A stretch of 64,000 bases of DNA from an uncultured Prevotella sp. (lineage in GTDB: Bacteria > Bacteroidota > Bacteroidia > Bacteroidales > Bacteroidaceae): the NCBI GenBank assembly GCA_944319815.1, contig CALUEX010000048.1:124001-188000 (forward strand), read 5' to 3'. Shown one piece after another: positions 27,612 through 37,994 of the stretch. A program made the translations under genes and the position numbers. The notes below the pieces were generated by a model. That model was not told where the DNA came from. It saw only the letters and a program-made list of their open reading frames with translations, and made no database searches. How positions within the stretch are numbered: the first letter of the stretch is position 1; each line of letters begins with the position of its first letter.

Positions 27612-30167
27612 TTAAAGCCACTTAACATAACAGAAATCCTGACGATGAGGCAGGTTGTCATTCTTAGGATACATCCTTACGCCTGTCTTGTAAGTTCCAG
27701 CTTCTGAAGCCTCAACGGTTGCCTCGAACGTATAAAGATTGCCCTCATGCTTAATGAGCTTGAACGGGAACACATTGGATATTCTCTCCTCACCGTCCTT
27801 GTCTGTTGTGACAGAAACGAATTCAAGGCCTATTGCATCATTGAGTCCTTGCTCATCGATAACAAACCGCATTTTGTATTCAACTCCTGTCTCCATACCT
27901 GAAGAAGGCATATTCGTCTCTTTTGACACAACCGTCATCGAATCCCAACGCTCGGCGACAGTTTCCTTCCACTGTGCGATGTCCTTTGCCAACCTGTTGT
28001 CATTTGCCGACAACTTCTTAAAGCGTGCAGCTTCCTTGACATAGAACTTGCTGTAATAATCATCAAGCTGGCGCTTCATCGTATAATGTGGAGCTATCGT
28101 TGCGATGGAGTTCTTTATTACCTTTATCCAACCTTCACTGTAGCCTGCTTCATTCTTGTTATAATACAAAGGTATTATCTCATTTTCAAGCAAGCCATAG
28201 ATTGTGGCAGCGTCCAACTGGTCTTGGTAACCCTGGTTCTTGTAAGTGCGTTTCTCCGTCAAAGCCCATCCGGCACCCTCACGGTAGCCTTCAAGCCACC
28301 AGCCATCAAGCACTGAAAGATTAACGACACCATTCATCTCGGCCTTCTCACCGGATGTACCTGAAGCCTCAAGAGGACGTGTCGGAGTATTCATCCAAAT
28401 GTCAACGCCGGATACAAGGCGGCGCGCAAGCTGCATATCATAATCCTCAAGGAAGATAATTTTACCGAGGAATTCGGGACGTTGGCTTATCTCAAAAATC
28501 CTCTTTATCAAGCCTTGGCCAGCCCCGTCAGCAGGATGTGCCTTACCGGCAAACAAGAACTGCACAGGATGTTCTGGATTATTGACAATCTTAGAGAGAC
28601 GGTCAAGGTCGGTAAAAAGCAGGTGGGCACGCTTGTACGTTGCAAAACGGCGGCAGAAACCAATCATGAGCGCATTGGGATTAATCTTCTCCAACAATGA
28701 GACAACACGTGCAGGGTCACCTTGGTTCTTCAACCACGTTTCACGGAACTTGTCACGGATATAGTCAGTCAACTTCTTTTTCAGGGCCATACGTGTGTCC
28801 CAAATAACGTTGTCCGGCACATTATAAATGGCGTGCCATATAGACTCGTTACTTTGGTCTGCCATGAATGACTTATCGAAATACTGTGAGTAGAGCTTGC
28901 GCCATTCTGTTGCTGCCCATGTGGGGAAATGCACACCGTTGGTAACGTATCCCACATGGTTCTCCTCCGGATAATATCCCTTCCATATCCCAGAGAACAT
29001 CTTTTGGCTAACCCAACCGTGGAGCTTGCTTACGCCGTTCACTTCCTGGCAGGTATTGCAAGCAAACGTCGACATACAGAACTTTTCGTTATGGTCTTCA
29101 GGGTTAGTGCGTCCCATTCCGATAAACTCGTCCCAGGTAATTCCGAGTATTGAAGGATAACCTCCCATATACTTGCCGAATAAGCCTTCGTCAAAATAAT
29201 CATGGCCGGCAGGCACTGGAGTATGCACCGTATAAAGAGAGGATGCACGAACAAGCTCAAGAGCCTGGTTGAAAGTTAGACCGCCCTGTACGTAATCGCA
29301 GAGACGTTGCAAGTTGCAAAGTGCGGCATGACCCTCGTTACAGTGATATACATCTTTCTTTATTCCGAGTTTCTTCAACGTAAGGATACCACCAATTCCC
29401 AAAAGGATTTCCTGCTTCAGGCGGTTCTCCCAATCACCACCGTAAAGGGAATGGGTTATCGGCTTGTCAAAATCAGAGTTCATCTCGTTGTCCGTATCGA
29501 GAAGATACAGGGAAATACGGCCAACATTCACACGCCAAACATACGCATGGACAAGATAATTAACATAAGGAACGTCTACTACTAAAGGCTTCCCGTCGGC
29601 ATCAAGCTGACGCTCTATAGGCAGCGAGTTGAAGTTCTGTGCCTCATAATTGGCAATCTGCTGACCGTCCATACTGAGCGATTGCTTGAAATATCCATAC
29701 CTATAAAGAAATCCGACAGCGCACATATCCACATTACTGTCAGATGCCTCTTTCAGATAGTCGCCGGCAAGCATTCCGAGACCACCAGAATATATCTTCA
29801 AGACTTGGTTTATACCATACTCCATGCTGAAGTAAGCCACAGAAGGACGCTTCTTGTCCGGTTTTACGTCCATATATTTACGGAACAGTGAATAGACATC
29901 CTTCACCTGCTTCATTATAGCTTTGTCACGCACGATTTCCTCCTTGCGGTCATAGCTAAGGCGCTCAAGCAGCAGGACAGGATTGCGTCCTACCTCTTCG
30001 TACAGTTTTTCGTCAAGACTTCTCCACAAGTCTCTTGCCTCGTAGTTCCAAGCCCACCACATATTATGCGAAAGCTCGTCCAAACATTTCAGTTGTTCCG
30101 GCAATCTTGATTTAACCGTTACCTCCTTCCATTGAGGAGCATTGACGTAATCAGCTTTAATTTTCAT
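27612..30167 (-). CDS. glgP: Alpha-glucan (glycogen) phosphorylase, GT35
   Basis: 851 aa of the shorter 'alpha-glucan family phosphorylase' type. The N-terminus [20 protein letters not shown], then [64 protein letters not shown] and [17 protein letters not shown] are characteristic. The PLP region lies near [21 protein letters not shown]. It releases glucose-1-phosphate from glycogen or maltodextrins. It follows the glycogen synthase gene by 103 bp, so synthesis and breakdown are encoded together. A C-terminal about 100-residue beta region ([20 protein letters not shown]) extends the core. Confidence 0.93.
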   Translation of the reverse strand: MKIKADYVNAPQWKEVTVKSRLPEQLKCLDELSHNMWWAWNYEARDLWRSLDEKLYEEVGRNPVLLLERLSYDRKEEIVRDKAIMKQVKDVYSLFRKYMDVKPDKKRPSVAYFSMEYGINQVLKIYSGGLGMLAGDYLKEASDSNVDMCAVGFLYRYGYFKQSLSMDGQQIANYEAQNFNSLPIERQLDADGKPLVVDVPYVNYLVHAYVWRVNVGRISLYLLDTDNEMNSDFDKPITHSLYGGDWENRLKQEILLGIGGILTLKKLGIKKDVYHCNEGHAALCNLQRLCDYVQGGLTFNQALELVRASSLYTVHTPVPAGHDYFDEGLFGKYMGGYPSILGITWDEFIGMGRTNPEDHNEKFCMSTFACNTCQEVNGVSKLHGWVSQKMFSGIWKGYYPEENHVGYVTNGVHFPTWAATEWRKLYSQYFDKSFMADQSNESIWHAIYNVPDNVIWDTRMALKKKLTDYIRDKFRETWLKNQGDPARVVSLLEKINPNALMIGFCRRFATYKRAHLLFTDLDRLSKIVNNPEHPVQFLFAGKAHPADGAGQGLIKRIFEISQRPEFLGKIIFLEDYDMQLARRLVSGVDIWMNTPTRPLEASGTSGEKAEMNGVVNLSVLDGWWLEGYREGAGWALTEKRTYKNQGYQDQLDAATIYGLLENEIIPLYYNKNEAGYSEGWIKVIKNSIATIAPHYTMKRQLDDYYSKFYVKEAARFKKLSANDNRLAKDIAQWKETVAERWDSMTVVSKETNMPSSGMETGVEYKMRFVIDEQGLNDAIGLEFVSVTTDKDGEERISNVFPFKLIKHEGNLYTFEATVEASEAGTYKTGVRMYPKNDNLPHRQDFCYVKWL

Positions 30168-30270
30168 AATCTATACAAATTCAATGAATACTCGTATTTT
30201 AACTAAACATTAAGAAGCAAGAATTAAAAAGGCAAGCTTTTGGGATATAGTTCTTATACGCAAGACTCTC

Positions 30271-31950
30271 TTAATTCCCGGCTTCTTGCTTTTTGCATTT
30301 ACGTTCCTCCGCACGCCTTAGGGCAAAATCGTATGCCTCGTAATAATACTTTATAAAATTGCTCCAAAGAGCTTTCTTCGAAAGTTTTTCAGCGTTGTCA
30401 CGTGATTTTTTCACCTCGGCAGGCGTAAAGTTTGAATAATCCGAAACGGTTTCCTTAATCCTGTCTGCTACTTCTGAATAGTTATAGTCCGTGCGATGGA
30501 TTACCTTGACACCGTCAATTATCTCACCTGGATGGCCTATCTCCGAATTAGCCCACAGACCGAAACCGGCCAAGTCTGACGTAATGCAAGGAACCTTGAA
30601 GGCTATAGCCTCAAGCGGGGTGTAGCCCCACGGTTCATAATAAGAAGGATATATGCATAGGTCGTTGCCTAACACAAGGTCGTAATACTTCATGTTGAAA
30701 ATGCCGTCCGTACCATTCAAATAGCTCGGCAAGAATATCAATTTAACGTTGTCATCCTTGCGATTTTGCATATCAAGGTATTTCAGCATATCGAGCACGT
30801 TGTCGTGACTCATATTGTGCAGCCAGTGAGTTATCATAGGCACGTGCAAAGGTGTGTCAAACGTCTTGCCCGACTTCAAACGGTCAATCAAGTCTTGGCG
30901 CGGTTCGCCTACCCATCCAGGCACGTCGATAAAGGCAAGCACTTTCTTATGCAAACGGCTGTCCCTCAAGAGGCGGTTCATCGCCTCGATGTAGACATCC
31001 ACGCCCTTGTTCCTGAACTCATAGCGGCCACTGGTAGAAACCACAAGTGTCTCTTTGTCGTCAAACTCAACGCCCAAAAGTGCATTTGCCACCTCGAACA
31101 TACGTATACGGGCAAGGTTGCGCTTGCGCGTAAACTGTGCTCCTTTAGGAACAAAATCATCCTCAAAACCATTCGGGAGGACAAAATCCACCTGCTTGTC
31201 GAGAAGTTCCTTACATTCATTTGCCGTTATCTCGCTCACCGTAGTGAAACAATCAACATATTTAGCCGTCTGTTTCTCGATGGAATGCTTGCTTTGCATA
31301 TTCAGTTCCCATGCCATTTGGTCGCCGTTATAAGCAAACAAATAGTCATACAGCGGTTTATTGTTACCGGCTATGCTGCGGCCTATGCTCGTGGCATGGG
31401 TGGTGAAGATTGTCGCGACCTGCGGCAGTTTTTCGTTGATATAAAGCAGACCAAGCCCTGTCATCCACTCGTTGCCGTGGTAAATAACACGGGCTGAAGC
31501 GTCAAGGTAAAACTTGTAGAAGCTCTCAACCACCTTGGCTGCACCATAAGAGAACATTGAAGCCTCATCATAGTCTCCATAGGCATGAAGGCTGTCAACC
31601 TGGTAAAGCTCCCACAACTTGGTGTAAATATCGTTCTTGTCCTTGAAGTATTGCGTGAAGTCAACCAATATCGACACGGGCTCTCCCGGAACCTTCCAAC
31701 GGCCCACCCTTACTGCAAGGCCCTCTTTCAAGGCTTGCTCACGCCATTCAACAAAAAGAGAGCGGTCTTCATTAAAATACAGGCTGTTGGCTTCAGCCAA
31801 GTCCGGACCTATAAAAATTATCCTGTCGTGCAAAGCGTCTTGCAGTGTCTTGGCACGTGTAGAAAGGACTGTATAAATACCACCTACTTTATTGCAGACT
31901 TCCCAACTTGACTCAAACACATAGTCGGGAGATAAAAAACCTGTCTCCAT
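30271..31950 (-). CDS. Glycogen synthase, GT3 (eukaryote-like) type
   Basis: 559 aa. FESSWEVCNKVGGIYTVLSTRAKTLQD is the donor-binding start of GT3/GT5 synthases, and its overall layout (IYHGNEWMTGLGLLY, TIFTTHATSIGRSIAGNN, LPNGFEDDFVPKG, STSGRYEFRNKGVDVYIEAM) matches the eukaryote-like GT3 enzymes found in Bacteroidetes. YPSYYEPWGYTPLEAIAF carries the E-x7-E catalytic pair. It elongates alpha-1,4-glucan from UDP- or ADP-glucose. A TATCTTTG -7 box lies about 35 bp upstream. It precedes glgP. Confidence 0.92.
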   Translation of the reverse strand: METGFLSPDYVFESSWEVCNKVGGIYTVLSTRAKTLQDALHDRIIFIGPDLAEANSLYFNEDRSLFVEWREQALKEGLAVRVGRWKVPGEPVSILVDFTQYFKDKNDIYTKLWELYQVDSLHAYGDYDEASMFSYGAAKVVESFYKFYLDASARVIYHGNEWMTGLGLLYINEKLPQVATIFTTHATSIGRSIAGNNKPLYDYLFAYNGDQMAWELNMQSKHSIEKQTAKYVDCFTTVSEITANECKELLDKQVDFVLPNGFEDDFVPKGAQFTRKRNLARIRMFEVANALLGVEFDDKETLVVSTSGRYEFRNKGVDVYIEAMNRLLRDSRLHKKVLAFIDVPGWVGEPRQDLIDRLKSGKTFDTPLHVPMITHWLHNMSHDNVLDMLKYLDMQNRKDDNVKLIFLPSYLNGTDGIFNMKYYDLVLGNDLCIYPSYYEPWGYTPLEAIAFKVPCITSDLAGFGLWANSEIGHPGEIIDGVKVIHRTDYNYSEVADRIKETVSDYSNFTPAEVKKSRDNAEKLSKKALWSNFIKYYYEAYDFALRRAEERKCKKQEAGN

Positions 31951-32676
31951 TATCCTAATTACAGATATTTTTTTAAACGGTGCAAAGATAATAAAATTCG
32001 CCCAACCTTACATCTGCGACACGCAAAAAAATCACAAACGTACCGTTTTTCTTGATTTATATAAAAAGCGGTGAGCAATGGTAAATCTTATTTACAAACG
32101 AGCCACAAGCACATTGAGCACCGCGACACGAAATGGCAATGTTTTGCTTACATCCTGAATTACAATGGCTTTTCACAACGGCATCATTTTCAAACAAAAC
32201 AAATTTTCGGGCAAATACGCGATTTTCAGGCGTGCAATTCCAAGTCCCTAACTCACAATATGTTACATGAAAACTTGCGAATTTGTGCAATAAAAACAAC
32301 CGACACAATCGTCAAATACGACATAAACGTGTCCAAAAGGTCATCTATTACACCGTCAAAGATGGCCTCCGTCTACCATAAAAAGCACATTCTACATAAG
32401 AAAAAGCACTAAAACGAGCGGTCACATGGTAACAAAAAGAACAAAACAATGCGCCAAACGTTACGAATAGGACAACCCATGGCACCACAAAAATCCTATT
32501 TCAACCGAAAAAGGCGACAATGGAGAAATGACAAAATGAAAGGCATCCGTATATGGCACGTTTACAAACGACACAAAGACAAAAAAGCACGACTCACCGA
32601 CAATACGGCAAACAAGCCGCCAAGGGACATTCATGACAACGATAAAAATATACCGCAAAAAAATAATGGCATAATA
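31951..32676. other. Gene-free divergent intergenic region
   Basis: Between the divergent glycogen synthase and clpC genes. It holds the -7 box of the former near its edge; otherwise it is AT-rich with no supported gene or repeat. Confidence 0.5.
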
Positions 32677-32705
32677 TTTGCATAATAAAAAAATGTGTAT
32701 CTTTG
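32677..32705 (+). promoter_or_regulatory. Probable clpC promoter
   Basis: TTTG (32677-32680), 17 bp, then TATCTTTG (32698-32705). The spacing is 2 bp shorter than ideal. It implies a leader of about 230 nt before clpC. Confidence 0.55.
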
Positions 32706-32940
32706 CAAGGTAAGTTGCATTCGGTGAACCGTAAATAAAATCAATCAAAATCCGTTTGCATAACCTGGGTAACAGAGAGAACCAAGCGACGAGACACACT
32801 GCATAAACGGCACAGGCTTTTTGACAGGTATTACGGCAAAGCACGACAACGGCCGAAGGTAAAAAGACAGACAGGCAAAAGACTGACAAAACCTGAACAC
32901 AGCCAAGTGCATGACTATTAAACATGAAAAGGAGAAGTAC

Positions 32941-35484
32941 ATGACCAGTCAATTTTCACCAAAAGTATCGCAAATACTGGCGTTCAGCCGCGAGGAAGCA
33001 GCACGGTTAGCCAGTAGGTCGGTTGGGCCTGAGCACTTATTGCTCGGCATCCTGCGCGACCAGACCGGCCCCGTGCATGAATTATTTGTAAAATCAGACA
33101 TCAATTTCCAATCAGTTAAAAACGAACTTGAACAGAAGGTGCGCGAAGAAGACTTCACGCAACCACTCCATACGCACGAGCTGGTGCTTAACGAGAAGGC
33201 CAGCAACATCCTGAAGTTAGCCGTCCTCGAAGCACGTATACAATCAACCCAAATGGTTGACGAGCAACATCTGCTGCTCGCCATACTGCACGACCACGTG
33301 AACAATGGAGCTAAGGAGGTTCTTGAATTTAACAACATGAACTACGAAGACGCATTGACATACTTCCAACAAAAGGCAAACACCGCCACCGACGGTATAA
33401 CCATGCCTGACAAAGACGAAGACGAGGAGGACGGGATGCTTAACATCAACGGCAAGAACTCGCAAAAATCTAAGCCAACAGGAACGGCGACAAGTACGCC
33501 AAAACAGGCAGGCAAAACTCCCGTATTAGACAATTTTGGCACTGACCTGACCAAGGCGGCCGCCGAAGGGAAACTCGACCCGGTGGTTGGAAGAGAGCGT
33601 GAAATACAAAGAGTGACCGAAATACTTTGTCGGCGCAAGAAAAACAACCCTATCCTTATTGGAGAACCCGGTGTAGGCAAAAGCGCAATCGTTGAAGGTT
33701 TGGCACAAATGATTGTGAAGCATCACACATCGCCCGTTCTTTTCAACAAGCGCATAATCAACCTTGACATGGGGGCCATAGTTGCAGGGACAAAGTACCG
33801 TGGACAATTCGAGGAGCGCATACGTGCTTTAATAAAGGAAATAGAGCAAAATCCTGATGTCGTAATCTTCATCGACGAAATCCACACACTCATCGGAGCC
33901 GGTTCAACGCCAGGTTCGATGGACGCCGCCAATATGCTGAAACCGGCTCTGGCAAGGGGCACAATACAGTGCATTGGAGCTACGACACTTGACGAATACC
34001 GCAACTCAATAGAGAAAGACGGTGCGCTTGAACGCCGCTTCCAGAAGGTCATGATTGAGCCAACAACGGCGGAAGAGACCGTCACCATACTCAACAACAT
34101 TAAGGAACGGTATGAATACCACCATCATGTGGCATACTCCGAAGATGCCATATTGGCGTGTGTCAAACTGACAGACAGGTATGTAACTGACAGGGCCTTT
34201 CCTGACAAAGCCATCGACGCACTTGACGAAGTGGGCGCACGGGTGCACCTTAAAAATGCACAAATGCCTCCGGAAATAAGCGAAAAGGAGAAGGAAATCA
34301 GTTATGTGAAGGAGAAGAAACAGGCTGCCGTAAGGAACCAGAACTTCGAGTTGGCTGCCAGCTACAGGGACAAGCAGACCGAATTGGAGGCAGAACTTGC
34401 CCAGTTGCAAGAGCAATGGAGCAACAACGAAATAGGCAACCGAGACACAATAACCGAAGCTGACGTTGCCGACGTGGTGTCGATGATTACCGGTGTGCCT
34501 GTACAGAGGATGGCGGAAGCCGAAGGCGTAAGACTGAAAAACATGGGCGAAGAACTCAAGAAATACGTTATCGCCCAAGACAACGCCATAGAGAAGATGG
34601 TAAAAGCCATACAACGTAACCGCGTAGGGCTGAAAGAGCCTAACCATCCCATCGGTGCATTCATGTTCCTTGGCCCTACCGGAGTGGGCAAGACGTACCT
34701 TGCCAAGAAGTTGGCAGAGTATATGTTCGGCAGCAGTGACGCCTTGATACGCATCGACATGAGCGAATACAGCGAGAGCTTCAACACCTCAAGGCTGATA
34801 GGAGCACCTCCGGGATATGTCGGCTACGAAGAAGGCGGGCAACTGACGGAGAGAGTTCGCCGCCACCCCTACTCCATCGTGCTGCTCGATGAAATAGAGA
34901 AAGCCCATGGCAACGTGTTCAATATGTTGCTGCAAGTGCTCGACGAAGGACGCCTGACAGACGGGAACGGTCGGCTGATAGACTTCCGGAACACCGTCAT
35001 AATAATGACAAGTAACGCCGGAACACGCCAACTCAAGGAGTTCGGGCGTGGCGTAGGCTTCACCGCCGGCGGCAGTATGGGCCTCAGCCTGGACGAGAGC
35101 GACAAGGAATATGCACGCAGCATTATCCAGAAAAGCCTCAGCAAACAGTTCAGCCCGGAGTTCCTTAACCGATTGGACGAAATCATAACATTCGACCAAC
35201 TTGACCTTGAGGCCATAAAGAAAATCATCGACATCGAGTTGAAAGGCTTGAACAAGCGCATAGAGGAACTTGGATACAAGCTGGAAATCACCGACAGGGC
35301 CAAGGAGTTTGTCGCAGTCAAGGGCTACGATGTACAGTTTGGTGCCCGTCCGTTAAAGCGAGCCATACAGAATTACATCGAAGACGGGGTTTGCGAAATG
35401 CTGCTCGCAGGCAAGCTGAACGCAGGAGACACCATCCACGTTGACAAAAACGAGGCAAAAGAAGAGCTGACTTTTAATAATTAA
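32941..35484 (+). CDS. clpC: ATP-dependent Clp protease ATP-binding subunit ClpC
   Basis: 847 aa from the ATG at 32941, which has a clear AAAAGGAG ribosome site 8-10 nt upstream; an in-frame ATG at 32911 is less likely. The domain order is: N-domain (FSPKVSQILAFSREEAARLAS) with two repeats, AAA+ domain 1 (Walker A GEPGVGKSAIVEG, Walker B VVIFIDEIHTL), a UVR-type coiled middle region (EKEKEISYVKEKKQAAV), then AAA+ domain 2 (GPTGVGKTYLAKK, SIVLLDEIEKAH) and a D2-small C-terminal domain. ClpC unfolds proteins for ClpP and acts in stress and quality control. It appears monocistronic; a perfect 33-bp inverted repeat overlaps and follows its stop codon. Confidence 0.97.
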   Translation: MTSQFSPKVSQILAFSREEAARLASRSVGPEHLLLGILRDQTGPVHELFVKSDINFQSVKNELEQKVREEDFTQPLHTHELVLNEKASNILKLAVLEARIQSTQMVDEQHLLLAILHDHVNNGAKEVLEFNNMNYEDALTYFQQKANTATDGITMPDKDEDEEDGMLNINGKNSQKSKPTGTATSTPKQAGKTPVLDNFGTDLTKAAAEGKLDPVVGREREIQRVTEILCRRKKNNPILIGEPGVGKSAIVEGLAQMIVKHHTSPVLFNKRIINLDMGAIVAGTKYRGQFEERIRALIKEIEQNPDVVIFIDEIHTLIGAGSTPGSMDAANMLKPALARGTIQCIGATTLDEYRNSIEKDGALERRFQKVMIEPTTAEETVTILNNIKERYEYHHHVAYSEDAILACVKLTDRYVTDRAFPDKAIDALDEVGARVHLKNAQMPPEISEKEKEISYVKEKKQAAVRNQNFELAASYRDKQTELEAELAQLQEQWSNNEIGNRDTITEADVADVVSMITGVPVQRMAEAEGVRLKNMGEELKKYVIAQDNAIEKMVKAIQRNRVGLKEPNHPIGAFMFLGPTGVGKTYLAKKLAEYMFGSSDALIRIDMSEYSESFNTSRLIGAPPGYVGYEEGGQLTERVRRHPYSIVLLDEIEKAHGNVFNMLLQVLDEGRLTDGNGRLIDFRNTVIIMTSNAGTRQLKEFGRGVGFTAGGSMGLSLDESDKEYARSIIQKSLSKQFSPEFLNRLDEIITFDQLDLEAIKKIIDIELKGLNKRIEELGYKLEITDRAKEFVAVKGYDVQFGARPLKRAIQNYIEDGVCEMLLAGKLNAGDTIHVDKNEAKEELTFNN

Positions 35485-35573
35485 TGATTAAGGGTTAAGA
35501 ATTAAGAAAATATGCACTGGTTGTTTAAAAGCCCAAGGTAATTTTCTTAATTCTTAACCCTTAATCATTAATT
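35479..35573. repeat. Long intergenic inverted repeat after clpC
   Basis: Perfect 33-bp arms (35479-35511 and 35541-35573) built of GGGTTAAGAATTAAG words, overlapping the clpC stop codon and lying between convergent genes. It may act as a bidirectional terminator. It belongs to a family of such repeats in this window. Confidence 0.8.
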
Positions 35574-35593
35574 TTCCTCCCTTAAAATCTTTA

Positions 35594-36487
35594 TTACCTT
35601 ACCGTTATGTGAAAGCATCCCTGCTTCACCTCATATTTCACATAACAACGTTTCTTTTCGCGCATATCACGCAGCACCTCACTGAGCACCCACTTCAAGG
35701 TGTCATTGCGCACGGCACGGCGTGGCCGGCCTTCAAAAGGACTGACGGTCTTGTACCTGTTATAACAAATGTCAAACGTCGTACCATAAAGATGGCATGA
35801 ATTTTCGGTAGCATTGGGGTTGTATCCCCTTAATTTTTTCACATCAACACGCGAACGGAGCACGCTTGTCACTATTATCTGGTGCAACGGTATGCCCTTA
35901 ATTTGCAAACTGTCATAATATGCACGGCCAATGTCGTTGAGCAACACCGCGGCGCGTGGCACAAGGTAAGGTATGCTGTTATGCAAAGGGTCTACGTGGA
36001 AATACGGACTCGCACCTACAAAAACAAGTTCTTTCTTGCGCTTTTCGGCATCACGACGGTCAGCCACTGGTTCAACACCGTGAGTGCTTGCCGCCAACAA
36101 CTGCACGTCGTTGTTGTCAGGGAAGGTACGACTGAAGCCGGGCACACTGTTAATACGATGCTTCAACTGACGCCCCTTGTCATCAAAAAAGTAGGTCAAG
36201 GGAAACTCGGCCGATGCTCCTGAAGCCTGTTGCCATATCCTGAGACTGTCCGCCACAGGCTGTTCAACCGGTTGAGATACGACCTTTGATGTGTCAGCTA
36301 CGGCAACAACATCTTTTTTCCCGTTTGCAACAGACGGGAAGAACAGGCGAACTAACGCCAAGACCAAGACGACGGCCGAAAAAGCGGCCAGATATTTATT
36401 TTTCGCCACATACCTGCGCAAAGCCCTATAAAGGGCCTTGAGCACTGCGACAAGGGTGTCTTTAAACATAACAAATTTTCCTCTCAT
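35594..36487 (-). CDS. DUF5715 family protein with a peptidase M15-like motif
   Basis: 297 aa. One N-terminal membrane anchor (LAAFSAVVLVLALVRLFF) precedes a mature domain facing the periplasm. The C-terminal third reads IIVTSVLRSRVDV...LRGYNPNATENSCHLYGTTFDICY and ends CFHITVR. The S-x-H-x2-G-x3-D pattern (His232, Asp239) plus a distal His293 matches the zinc ligands of D-Ala-D-Ala carboxypeptidase/M15 peptidases, so a peptidoglycan-peptide cutting role is plausible. The first ATG overlaps the upstream stop as ATGA; an internal ATG at 36469 (MFKDTL) has GAGGAAA before it and may be the real start. Confidence 0.75.
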   Translation of the reverse strand: MRGKFVMFKDTLVAVLKALYRALRRYVAKNKYLAAFSAVVLVLALVRLFFPSVANGKKDVVAVADTSKVVSQPVEQPVADSLRIWQQASGASAEFPLTYFFDDKGRQLKHRINSVPGFSRTFPDNNDVQLLAASTHGVEPVADRRDAEKRKKELVFVGASPYFHVDPLHNSIPYLVPRAAVLLNDIGRAYYDSLQIKGIPLHQIIVTSVLRSRVDVKKLRGYNPNATENSCHLYGTTFDICYNRYKTVSPFEGRPRRAVRNDTLKWVLSEVLRDMREKKRCYVKYEVKQGCFHITVR

Positions 36488-37482
36488 TTGCCAGAGGCTT
36501 CAGCCTCGCTGCGGATAACCTCGATTATGCGTTCCGAGAGCCATGGACTTGGCTGTTGCCTATAGTCCTTGCATATCGCAATGGCAAAATTGTCCGCAAG
36601 GCATTCTTCTGGATTTATCACGTAATCGGTATTTTTCCCTACCAAATCATAAAAGTCGGTTGCACGTTCAAGTGGCACAATCACGGTCTTGCCATCACGC
36701 TTCACAGGATTAAAACTACCGTCAAGCGGTATAAGGCCTATCTTCATATAATCAAAGAACGAGCCGCCCGCGTAATCGCGCTCCGAATAAATCACCATCG
36801 TATAAGGGGCTTTCACGCCTTCGACGGTCAACATTGCGTAACTGTCGTAACGGTTAACGTCAGGGTTGGATATACGTCTGTCGGTAACGTCTTTAGAGAA
36901 ACTTATCTCCTTCCCGAGAACGGTGAAGCCTATAACCGAATACATCGCTTTCCTGAACCCAGGGTTGTCGCGCGTCAAGACATGGAACGTCTCGTGCGCC
37001 ACGAGCCATGCAAGCCTGTCAGTTGAAACCTTCTTCAAAACGCTTTCGCTGACACAAATGATGTTGCCGCGCGTGTATGCCCCTGCACCGCCTTCTTCCT
37101 CCATCGTCGTCTTAACCAAAGTGAACTCTTTTGGCAACGGCAGGCGAAGGCCCTTGGACGAAAGGCTGTCGTCAAAAATGCTGAAAGCCTTGAGCAAAGA
37201 GTCCTTATCGGCCTCAGTAAAATCGCGTGTACACTTCTTCAGGATACCCATGATTTCCGCACGAGTAGCACCCGGCTTCCCGACACGGGCTTCTATGTCA
37301 AACCGTCCCCAGTTGTCGGTGTTCTTGTCCGGGGTGGACAACATAGTGCTTGCCTCAACCGAATCAACAAAATGCAGGACAAATTTATTCATATCACCAT
37401 CGGCCATTACCTGTATCGACCCGAAACCGAACAAGCAAGACATAGCCAAAGTTCTCAACTTAAACATTACTTTCATAGCCAT
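36484..37482 (-). CDS. Putative secreted zinc metallopeptidase (HExxH)
   Basis: 332 aa with a signal peptide (MAMKVMFKLRTLAMSCLFGFGSIQVMA). LAWLVAHETFHVLTRDNPGF holds the HExxH zinc motif (His163, Glu164, His167), and NPEECLADNFAIAICKD about 135 residues later offers a Glu as third ligand, the gluzincin arrangement. The N-terminal region is helical and charged. I do not recognise a named family. It is translationally coupled (4-nt overlap) to the DUF5715 protein, so two envelope-located metallopeptidase-like proteins are made together. A TACCTTTG -7 box lies about 25 bp upstream. Confidence 0.72.
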   Translation of the reverse strand: MAMKVMFKLRTLAMSCLFGFGSIQVMADGDMNKFVLHFVDSVEASTMLSTPDKNTDNWGRFDIEARVGKPGATRAEIMGILKKCTRDFTEADKDSLLKAFSIFDDSLSSKGLRLPLPKEFTLVKTTMEEEGGAGAYTRGNIICVSESVLKKVSTDRLAWLVAHETFHVLTRDNPGFRKAMYSVIGFTVLGKEISFSKDVTDRRISNPDVNRYDSYAMLTVEGVKAPYTMVIYSERDYAGGSFFDYMKIGLIPLDGSFNPVKRDGKTVIVPLERATDFYDLVGKNTDYVINPEECLADNFAIAICKDYRQQPSPWLSERIIEVIRSEAEASGK

Positions 37483-37994
37483 TATTCAAGATAAAACAAA
37501 TCTGAGGGCAAAGGTAAGCAAAAAACTCGACACTCGACGTAAAAGCCGGCAAGTTTTGCTTGCTAAAAATAAATGGCATCGCAACAGGCTCAACTTACGT
37601 GGGTATGGCAATAACAAAAACGCACTACCAAGAGCAACGGGAACAGTCCCTCGACAAAGGATAAACCTTTAGATGTGCCCCATTGCGTATATAACTGTAA
37701 ACCAAAGACTTAACAACGGCATGACGAAACGTGGCAAAACGCTCGACAAAACATGGCTTCTTGAACGGCCAAAGGCCACATATTGCAAGACAAAACACCA
37801 CAAAACGCAAAACATTAAAATTTAGCACGTCCCACATACAGCGCCAACAAACGATGCCATTGTTGCCACCCCCAACGCAACAAGCCCGACCATCGCGCTC
37901 AGACTGAAAAATTATACACATAAAAGAAAGGAAAAACAATGCATATTTAAAAAAAATCCGTAATTTTGCAAAACAATTCAAATAATAAAGAACA
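37483..37994. other. Gene-free divergent intergenic region before phoH
   Basis: Contains a minus-strand TACCTTTG box close to the metallopeptidase gene and a plus-strand TAATTTTG box (37961-37968) for phoH. No further gene is supported. Confidence 0.5.

Noticed and set aside
32461-32952. 163-aa open frame on the minus strand with hydrophobic sequence
   Set aside because: It overlaps the clpC start and promoter, has no start context and a low-complexity Val/Phe/Cys composition; it is a shadow of non-coding DNA.
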